A stretch of DNA of 64,000 bases, from NCBI RefSeq assembly GCF_000719335.1, contig NZ_JOGB01000006.1, forward strand, positions 1-64,000. The letters run 5' to 3'. This document shows positions 8,366 to 14,513 of this stretch, piece by piece. The DNA is from Streptomyces sp. NRRL S-87 (GTDB lineage Bacteria; Actinomycetota; Actinomycetes; Streptomycetales; Streptomycetaceae). A model generated the notes under the pieces. That model was not told the origin of the DNA. It did no database searches and saw only the letters and a program-made list of their open reading frames with translations. The translations under genes and the position numbers were made by a program. Every line of letters begins with the position of its first letter. The first letter of the stretch is position 1.

Positions 8366-8378
8366 CGCGGGCGGCGGC

Positions 8379-8409
8379 GGGCCTGGCCGGGATGGCACGG
8401 GCCAGGCCC
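8379..8409 (+). terminator. Terminator of the glycosyltransferase operon
   Basis: GGGCCTGGCC (8379-8388) and GGCCAGGCCC (8400-8409) form a perfect 10-bp stem with an 11-nt loop, 14 bp after the last glycosyltransferase stop. There is no T run, as is usual for GC-rich actinobacterial terminators. It may act on both strands, since a convergent gene ends at 8466. Confidence 0.7.
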
Positions 8410-8465
8410 CGGCGGCGCGGCGGTGGCGCGGCCAAGCGCCCGGCCACAGCGAGGCCGGACAGGCG

Positions 8466-8843
8466 TCAGCCCTTGCGCAGCTTCTTGGGGTTCTCCGGGT
8501 CGACACCGGTGTAGGCGTCGTTTTCCTTGCCACCACTGGGGCGCTGTGAGCGGCCGCGCGGACCCAGGTCGTGGTGGCCCTGCTGGCGGCTGCCCTTGGC
8601 GAGGTCCTCGCCGCTGCGCGACATGCTCTCGACAGGTGCCACTTCGTCGGCGCCGTCGGACGGTGCCGCCTTGCGTGTCCGGCCTGAGGCGCCCTTGGCG
8701 GGGGTGTCGAAGGAGCGCCGGGCGCTGGGGTTGTCCTGGGTGTGGGTGGAGTCGACGTCGACCGACCAGCCGTGCTGCTCGGTGCCCTCGTGGCGGCTGG
8801 GTCCCTCACCGTGCGGGGGGTGCGACTTCGGGGTGGTGGGCAT
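8466..8843 (-). CDS. Hydrophilic hypothetical protein (125 aa)
   Basis: The ATG at 8843 follows AAGGAGG at 8-nt spacing. The product starts MPTTPKSHPPHGEGPSRHEG, is rich in Ser, Gly, Lys, Asp and His with almost no hydrophobic residues, and ends DAYTGVDPENPKKLRKG. It looks intrinsically disordered and cytoplasmic. No domain recognised; such proteins occur in many Streptomyces genomes without assigned function. The upstream region carries an 8-bp tandem repeat. Confidence 0.65.
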   Translation of the reverse strand: MPTTPKSHPPHGEGPSRHEGTEQHGWSVDVDSTHTQDNPSARRSFDTPAKGASGRTRKAAPSDGADEVAPVESMSRSGEDLAKGSRQQGHHDLGPRGRSQRPSGGKENDAYTGVDPENPKKLRKG

Positions 8844-8958
8844 GTGCCTGGCCTCCTTGAGATCAGCGATTCCGCCTCGGTCCTCGCCCCTGCCCCGAGG
8901 TACGCCGCTCAACCGGTATTCGGGCCCTGCATCAGACAGGCTCTCCGGCGACCGACGA

Positions 8959-8997
8959 CCGGCACACCGGCACACCGGCACACCGGCACACCGGCAC
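8959..8997. repeat. Tandem repeat of CCGGCACA, 4.9 copies
   Basis: Four exact copies of the octamer CCGGCACA plus seven further bases (8959-8997), between the divergently placed 3' and 5' ends of two minus-strand genes. Not within a supported coding frame. Probably a slippage-derived microsatellite and useful as a strain marker. There are no spacers, so it is not a CRISPR. Confidence 0.9.
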
Positions 8998-9011
8998 CAG
9001 GAGCGTCGCCG

Positions 9012-9036
9012 GGACCCGCCGCGCGAGGGCGGGTCC
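9012..9036 (-). terminator. Terminator downstream of the FG-GAP protein gene
   Basis: GGACCCGCC (9012-9020) and GGCGGGTCC (9028-9036) form a perfect 9-bp stem with a 7-nt loop, 37 bp beyond the stop of the minus-strand gene that ends at 9073. Confidence 0.6.
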
Positions 9037-9072
9037 GGGTTCCCGACGACCCTCGCGCAGGGGGTCCTGGGG

Positions 9073-10503
9073 CTACTTGGCGAAGAAGGCGCCGAAGCGC
9101 GCCGCTCCGTGGCCGCCGCCGAGGTTGAACGCCTTCGACCCCGTACCGGTCAGGGCCGTCGCCGTGGTGGGCAGCTGCCAGACCCTGCCGACCCAGCCGT
9201 CCTCGCCGGAGCCGCCGACGTACGCCTCCGGCCGTCCGTCGGCGTTGCCGTCCACGAGGGTGACGGCCTCGCCGAAGTGGTCGCTGGCCTCGGACGTGCT
9301 CGGCACGCCCGCCGTGCCCTGGGTGACGACCTGCGCGCCGGTCGTGGTCACACCCGTCCTGCTCCCGCGCAGCACGGTGATCGAGCCTGAGCCCCAGGGA
9401 CCTGTGCCGACCGTCTCACCGGGGGCGCCGACGACGATGTCCGCGTAGCCGTCCCGGTCGACGTCGCCCAGGGCGACGTCGTCGCCCCACAGGTCGCGCT
9501 TCTCGTTGGTCCCCGGGACCCCAGGGGTGTTCTGGTCGATGAGCCGGGCGGGCAGGGTCTTGCTGACGCCGTCCGGGCCGCCGTACGTGACCGAGATCGC
9601 GCCGTGCTCGTCGCCGGCGGGCATGGAGTCGGGGGCGGCCACGACGTCCCGGTAGCCGTCGCCGTTGAGGTCGCCGAGCTGAACGCCGTAGCGGGCGTCC
9701 AGCGTGCCGCCCTTGACCAGGCCCCCGCGGGTGCCCTTGAGGACGAAGCCCCGGTAGCCCTCGGACATCTTGGTGCTGGTGCCGGTGGCGACGATGTCCG
9801 CGACGCCGTCGCCGGTCATGTCGTCGACCTGCACCCCGGTGACGGCGACGCCGTCCGCGGCCTGGGTGTTGCGGAACACCGACGCGGCGGGGAGCCCGGT
9901 GGCCCGGTCGATCGGGCCGTACTGGATCCGCAGGCCCCAGTGCTCCGATTCGGAGCCGGTGCCGTCCCGGCCGGCGATGACCAGGTCGGTCTTGCCGTCG
10001 CCGTTCACGTCGCCGGCGGCGATGGTGTTCGCACCGTCGCCCTGGCTGATGCGCGTACCGCCCGCAATGCCCTTCGCGCTGCCCCACAGGACCAGGGGCG
10101 AGGCGGTGCCCGACGGGGTCAGGATCACGTCGTCGAAGCCGTCCGTGTCCACATCGCCGTACGAGGCACGGTAGCCCCACCCGGTGGACGACTCCGGGAG
10201 GTCGCCCGGGACACCGGGCGTGGCACGGCTGACCAGCTGCTGCTTGTCGTAGCGCAGGCCCGCGGCCGAGCCGTACACGATCGACACCAGTCCGGCCCTC
10301 CTCACCCCGTCGACCGTGGCGTTCGGGGCACCGACGGCGAGGTCGGCGTAGCCGTCACCGTTGACGTCGGCCCCCTTCTTGACCACCGGCTTCACACCCG
10401 CCGCGGCGGCCGACGGCGCGGCCTGCGCCGGGATCGGGCCGGTGACGGCGGCGAGCACGGCCACGGCGACGGCCGTCGCGGACAGGTACCTGCTGCTACG
10501 CAA
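9073..10503 (-). CDS. Secreted FG-GAP/integrin-alpha-like repeat protein
   Basis: A TTG start at 10503 after GAGGGGG gives 476 residues with a Sec signal (LRSSRYLSATAVAVAVLAAV, cleavage after AQA). The mature protein carries repeated FG-GAP units with calcium-binding DxNxDGxxD loops: DVNGDGYADLAVGAPN, DVDTDGFDDVILT, DVNGDGKTDLVIAG, DLNGDGYRDVVAAP and DVDRDGYADIVVGAPG. These repeats build a seven-bladed beta-propeller that binds Ca2+, as in integrin alpha chains. Bacterial versions are extracellular and of unknown ligand. No catalytic domain is attached. An alternative reading from 10608 would add a non-signal leader and is rejected. Confidence 0.88.
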   Translation of the reverse strand: MRSSRYLSATAVAVAVLAAVTGPIPAQAAPSAAAAGVKPVVKKGADVNGDGYADLAVGAPNATVDGVRRAGLVSIVYGSAAGLRYDKQQLVSRATPGVPGDLPESSTGWGYRASYGDVDTDGFDDVILTPSGTASPLVLWGSAKGIAGGTRISQGDGANTIAAGDVNGDGKTDLVIAGRDGTGSESEHWGLRIQYGPIDRATGLPAASVFRNTQAADGVAVTGVQVDDMTGDGVADIVATGTSTKMSEGYRGFVLKGTRGGLVKGGTLDARYGVQLGDLNGDGYRDVVAAPDSMPAGDEHGAISVTYGGPDGVSKTLPARLIDQNTPGVPGTNEKRDLWGDDVALGDVDRDGYADIVVGAPGETVGTGPWGSGSITVLRGSRTGVTTTGAQVVTQGTAGVPSTSEASDHFGEAVTLVDGNADGRPEAYVGGSGEDGWVGRVWQLPTTATALTGTGSKAFNLGGGHGAARFGAFFAK

Positions 10504-10618
10504 AACGTTCCCCCTCTTCGCCCCGGACAGGCGTGCCCGGGCAGATCCTCGTACTGCTGCCGTGTCCGACACGCGAAGCCACCAGAAGGTTGGAGTGACG
10601 CCGGTCACAGCCGCGGGG

Positions 10619-10683
10619 CGGCCGCGCGGAAGCCGCGATCCGGGTGTCCCGTCCTGATCGCCGGGTCGCCTTCCGCGCGGCCG
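10619..10683 (-). terminator. Long-stem hairpin terminating the beta-lactamase gene
   Basis: CGGCCGCGCGGAAG (10619-10632) and CTTCCGCGCGGCCG (10670-10683) are perfectly complementary over 14 bp with a 37-nt loop that can itself fold. It begins 4 bp after the beta-lactamase stop. Confidence 0.75.
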
Positions 10684-10686
10684 GTG

Positions 10687-11656
10687 TCACCCGGCCGCGT
10701 GGCCGCGTGGGGTGGTGAACACCTCGGCCAGGGCGGTTGCGGTCCGGGCCACCAGATCGTCGTCCGCCTCCGCGTCGCTCTCGGGCTTCGTCGTCAGGAC
10801 CGCCAGGACCAGCGGTGCCCCGTCCGGGCGCCACGCGACGCCGACGTCGTTGTTCGTGCCGTAGGAGCCGCCGCCCGTCTTGTCGCCCAGGCGCCATGCG
10901 GTGGGCAGCCCTTTCCGGAAGCGCTTGTCGCTCGTCGTGTTCGCGCGCAGCCATGCGGTCAGCAGGTAGCGGTCCGGAGCGTCGAGCGCGTCGCCCAGGA
11001 CCAGGCGGGCGTACGTACGGGCGATGGCCCGGGGGGGTCGTGACGTCGGTGACGCGGTCCGGTTCCGCGCTGTTCAGGTCGGGCTCCCACCGGTCCAGGC
11101 GGGTCACCCGGTCACCGAGGGAACGGGCGAAGCGGGTGATCGCGGACGGGCCGCCGAGTTCGCGCAGCAGCAGGTTGGCCGCGGTGTTGTCGCTGTACGT
11201 GATGCTCACCCGGCACAGTTCGCCGATCGTCAGGCCGTTCGCGAGGTTGTCCTCCCGCTCGGTCCACTTGGAATAGCCGGACCGGTCGATGTCCTCCTGC
11301 GTGTAGTGGAGGCGGCGGTCGAGGAACGAGCCGTCGCGATCGAGATCGCGCAGGACCGCGGCGGCGGCAAGGGTCTTGAACAGCGAGCACATGGGGAAGA
11401 GCTCGTCCGCCCGGTGCGTGACGGCCCGTCCGGTGCCCGTGTCGAGGGCGTACACCCCGAGGCGCGCACCGTGCTCGCGTTCGAGTGCGGCCAGGGCCCG
11501 GGCGGCCCGATGACCGGCCGGGGCCGCGGCCCGCGTCCCGGGCCAGGCCGAGGCGGGGGCCGAGGAGGCGGGGGCGGGGGTCGCGGCGGTGAGCACGGCG
11601 CCGGCTCCGGCTCCGAGGGCGGCCAGAACGCCGCGGCGGGCAGGACGCATGGGCAT
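10687..11656 (-). pseudogene. Class A beta-lactamase, interrupted by a +1 frameshift in a G run
   Basis: The ATG at 11656 (AAAGAGG upstream) opens a Tat-like signal (ARRGVLAALG). All class A motifs are present: SxxK (Ser91-Lys94, MCSLFKTLA), SDN (155-157, ITYSDNTAAN), the omega-loop E191 in EPDLN, and KTG (RLGDKTGGGSYGTNND). However, the reading frame breaks between the omega loop and KTG, in a run of seven G on the plus strand (11031-11037). With six G the frame reads TTPRAIARTYARLVLGDALD and continues to VFTTPRGHAAG and the TGA at 10687. The intact enzyme would hydrolyse beta-lactams outside the cell. It may be a real inactivation or a sequencing error. Confidence 0.85.
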
Positions 11657-11792
11657 GACCTCTTTCTGCAGACAATCGTTGTTGATCATGACGCGGGCCC
11701 GGGTTGCGACGGTTCCGCGACGGTTGCGCCCGCTTCTTCTCCTTTCCGTACGGTTCCGTCGTTGCGGCCCCGCCACGACCGCGGCGACGGGG

Positions 11793-13340
11793 TCAGGCGT
11801 CCGGCATCGCGTGGCCGGCGGGAGCCGCCCGGCGGGGGTGGAGCGGGTCGTAGCGCAGGCCGCGCCACAGGACGCGGGTCGGGGACGGGTCGTCGGGGGT
11901 CAGGTGATCAGCCGGGACGGACCAGTGCCGTACCGGGCTGGCGGAGGTGGTGAGCGCCGGCCATCCCGGGTCCCCTTCGGCCGCGAACCGGGCCCAGGCG
12001 CGGAGCATGCGGCCGGAGAGGGCGCGGTCGCCGTCGTCGGGGGTGCCTCCGATGAGGAAGGCCGCGCCGGCGTCGTCCAGGTTGCCGAAGGCGAAGGGGA
12101 TGTCGGCGCCGTGCCAGGGCCTGCTCCCTTCCCGGCTGCGGGTGAAGCGGGCCAGGTGGGCCCGGCCGCCGCCGTGCGCGTGGTGCTCGGCGAGCCTCGT
12201 GGTGTACTCGCCGAACTGCACGTCGCCGAAGAGCGCGAGGTAGCGGTCGAGGGCCGGGGCGTCCGGCATCAGCGCGGCGTAGCCGTCGACCACGTCAGCG
12301 GGCAGTCCCAGGGCCTCGGCGAACTCCGCGAGCGCGGCCTCGGTGGCCACCGCCCGTACGGCCCCGACGGTGTGGAGGAACCACTGTTCCTCCAGCGCGT
12401 GGCACACCAGCAGGTCCACGTCCCGTGCCGCCCCCGAGGCGAGCGCGCTCAGGGGGTCCGTGGGCAGCACCTCGCCGTCGACGACGGGCTGGAAGACGAC
12501 CGGGGCGTAGGCGTGGATCGGCGTCACCGGATCGGCGGCGCAGCGTTCGGCGACCTTGTCGGAGGCAGCCACGAGTGCCTCGGGCGGCACGGACAGCAGC
12601 CCTTCCAGCGTGGGGTCCGTCCCTGCCTCGGCCGCGATCCGCCGGGTGACCGCCGCCGCCAGGTCGGCCGAGTACAGCGGGTGGGGGACGCTGTGGGCCA
12701 CGGCCCGCCGGAACAGCCCGCGCGTATGCTCCATGGCCATCAGGCAGACGACCGCGCCGCCTCCGGAGGAGTGCCCGGCGACGGTGACGTTCGCGGGGTC
12801 GCCGCCGAAGGCCCCGATGTTCTCCTGGACCCAGCGCAGCGCGGCTGCCTGGTCGAGGAGTCCGCGGTTGTCGGGCCGGCCGGGGACGTGCCCGTAGCCC
12901 TCGAAGCCGACCCGGAAGTTGCAGGTGACCACGACGAGTCCCGCACGGGCCAGGGCGGTTCCGTCGAAGTCGGGCTGGGCCGAGGAGCCGAAGGTGTTGG
13001 CCCCGCCGTGGATCCAGAGGAAGACGGGCAGTCCACGGCCGTCCGCGCGGTCGGGAGTCCATACGTTCACGGTCAGGACGTCCTCGTCCCCGGGACGCCA
13101 TACGGGCGCACCGGGCAGCTGCGCCGACTGCGGGGCGACCGGGCCGAAGGCCGTACCGTCACGTACCCCCTCCCATGCAGGCACGGGCTGCGGCTCCCGG
13201 AACCGTAGGACGCCGAAGGGCGGCGCGGCGTACGGGATCCCGAGGACGGCGGTCACACCGTCCTCGTCGGCTTCCCTGCCCCGCACCGGACCGCTCGACG
13301 TCCGGAATATCGTTCCCTCATCACAAGATCGTTCCGTCAT
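11793..13340 (-). CDS. Type-B carboxylesterase/lipase family protein
   Basis: About 515 residues from the ATG at 13340 (13 codons longer if the GTG at 13379 is used; neither has a strong ribosome-binding site). The family blocks are clear: VTAVLGIPYAAPPFGVLRF, EDVLTVNVWTP, PVFLWIHGGANTFGS (oxyanion hole), then the nucleophile elbow GHSSGGGAV in place of the usual GESAGG, and YAPVVFQPVVDGEVLP. No signal peptide, so probably cytoplasmic. It hydrolyses carboxylic esters; the substrate is unknown. It lies 66 bp downstream of a fatty-acid-binding-protein homologue on the same strand with no obvious terminator between, suggesting co-transcription. Confidence 0.9.
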   Translation of the reverse strand: MTERSCDEGTIFRTSSGPVRGREADEDGVTAVLGIPYAAPPFGVLRFREPQPVPAWEGVRDGTAFGPVAPQSAQLPGAPVWRPGDEDVLTVNVWTPDRADGRGLPVFLWIHGGANTFGSSAQPDFDGTALARAGLVVVTCNFRVGFEGYGHVPGRPDNRGLLDQAAALRWVQENIGAFGGDPANVTVAGHSSGGGAVVCLMAMEHTRGLFRRAVAHSVPHPLYSADLAAAVTRRIAAEAGTDPTLEGLLSVPPEALVAASDKVAERCAADPVTPIHAYAPVVFQPVVDGEVLPTDPLSALASGAARDVDLLVCHALEEQWFLHTVGAVRAVATEAALAEFAEALGLPADVVDGYAALMPDAPALDRYLALFGDVQFGEYTTRLAEHHAHGGGRAHLARFTRSREGSRPWHGADIPFAFGNLDDAGAAFLIGGTPDDGDRALSGRMLRAWARFAAEGDPGWPALTTSASPVRHWSVPADHLTPDDPSPTRVLWRGLRYDPLHPRRAAPAGHAMPDA

Positions 13341-13406
13341 GAGGTCAGTCTTGCTCAGGACACGATCCGACGGCCGCACCGGGCCGGGCGTGGGGCCGGG
13401 GGGTCT

Positions 13407-13808
13407 TCAGAGCCGCCGGAAGACACGGGTAGCGGTGGCATCGCCCGCGGTGTGGACCATGCTCAAGCCGCCGTCCTGAGCGAACGTCCACGTGGTGCGG
13501 GCTTCCAGACCGTCCACCCGCTGCACCTGCACCAGGCGGTCCCCCTCGACGGTGATCGTCGTGGCGCTCGTGCGACCGTCCATGGTCTTCTCCGTGAACT
13601 CCACACCCGAGGTGAACACCAACTCGACCGTGTTGAAGGCGGTGGACGTCCGGATCGTCCACTCCTCGCCGTCGACCGCGACCTCGACGGTGGGCGGCCT
13701 GCTGGTGTTCGCCAGCTTCCGCGTCACCGTCCCCACGCTCACTGCCCGCAGATACGCGTCGAAGTTCACCGACGACGTCATCTCGAACGTGCCCACGTAT
13801 TCCACCAC
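13407..13808 (-). CDS. Cytosolic fatty-acid-binding protein (FABP/iLBP) homologue
   Basis: From the GTG at 13808, preceded by AGGGGAGG, the product is 133 residues, the size of animal heart FABP. It reads MVEYVGTFEMTSSVNFDAYL, then LANTSRPPTVEVAVDGEEWT, STAFNTVELVFTSGVEFTEK, TITVEGDRLVQVQRVDG and TRVFRRL. These follow the ten-strand intracellular lipid-binding-protein pattern almost block for block (compare GTWKLVDSKNFDDYM, TFKNTEISF, GVEFDE, KLVHLQKWDG and TRTYEK of vertebrate FABPs). The C-terminal R-x-Y is R-V-F here and the usual Arg106 position is Trp, so ligand contacts differ. No signal peptide. The upstream ATG at 13841 lacks a ribosome-binding site and would extend beyond the family N-terminus. 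Confidence 0.85.
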   Translation of the reverse strand: MVEYVGTFEMTSSVNFDAYLRAVSVGTVTRKLANTSRPPTVEVAVDGEEWTIRTSTAFNTVELVFTSGVEFTEKTMDGRTSATTITVEGDRLVQVQRVDGLEARTTWTFAQDGGLSMVHTAGDATATRVFRRL

Positions 13809-13850
13809 GAGCCTCCCCTGCCCCTCGAGCATGCCCGACATGCCCGGCGC

Positions 13851-13870
13851 CGCGCAGCGTAAGCTGCGCG
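13851..13870. promoter_or_regulatory. Hairpin in the divergent promoter region
   Basis: CGCGCAGC and GCTGCGCG form a perfect 8-bp stem closed by GTAA, 43 bp upstream of the FABP-like start. It could be a leader hairpin on the minus-strand transcript or a protein-binding palindrome; nothing decides between these. Confidence 0.4.
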
Positions 13871-14087
13871 CCCCGCGTCGGCCTGGAGGCCCGCTGGGGC
13901 GCCGTCCCGCCCCGCCCACGAGCCGCCGGCGGCATGCACCGAGGCTTGAGGCTCCACGGCGGAACCCCCTTTATCCGCCTGCGCGTTGCCGTGCGCCGGA
14001 ATACGCTGGGCGGCAGGCCCACGGAGCCGGCCCGGGGGCCGTCCGGACGGTGTCGGCCGGCGACTGCGCGGGGGGAGCGGGACGGGG

Positions 14088-14513
14088 ATGTCTGCACGTG
14101 TGCGTACGGTGCTGTGGGGGTTGGCCGTGCTGGCCGCGGCGGCGGCCGTCGGCCTGACCGCAGTGGCCGTCACCGCGGATCTGGAGACCACCGACCGGGT
14201 CGCCAGCGTCGTCGGCGCCGTGACCTCCGCGGTGGCCCTGGCGGTGTCGCTGGTGGTGCTGCTGCGCCCGACCACCGGCGGCACCGCGGGACCCGGCGCG
14301 AGGGTGAGCGGCGGTGCGGACAGCGTCGTGATCGGCCGCGACGCCGTCGGCAGCGCGATCGGCAACCGGTCCCGTGTGCAAGGGCCCCCGTCCGCCGCAC
14401 CCTCCGGTTCCGAGGGCGGCGCCGGCGAGGTGACGGGTGGACCCGGCGCGACGGTGGTGGGACGGGACGCCCGTGACACGGCCATCGGCGACGACTCCAC
14501 CCGGCTGTCATGA
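14088..14513 (+). CDS. Small two-TM membrane protein with repeated amyloid-like motifs; partner of the NACHT ATPase
   Basis: 141 residues from the ATG at 14088 (GGGAG upstream). Two hydrophobic segments, about 8-29 (LWGLAVLAAAAAVGLTAVAV) and 39-59 (ASVVGAVTSAVALAVSLVVL), are followed by a Gly/Ser-rich tail holding two copies of one motif: DSVVIGRDAVGSAIGNRS (78-95) and TVVGRDARDTAIGDDS (122-137). A third copy opens the next protein. The consensus VV-G-RD-x4-IG-D-x-S recalls the short Gly/Val motifs that link NLR-type ATPases to effectors by amyloid templating, which would make this a membrane-acting effector or anchor. That is inference. Its TGA overlaps the ATG of the ATPase gene. Confidence 0.7.
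   Translation: MSARVRTVLWGLAVLAAAAAVGLTAVAVTADLETTDRVASVVGAVTSAVALAVSLVVLLRPTTGGTAGPGARVSGGADSVVIGRDAVGSAIGNRSRVQGPPSAAPSGSEGGAGEVTGGPGATVVGRDARDTAIGDDSTRLS

Noticed and set aside
8959..8997. CCGGCACA repeat as a possible CRISPR
   Set aside because: Directly adjacent 8-bp units without spacers, and no cas genes in the window.
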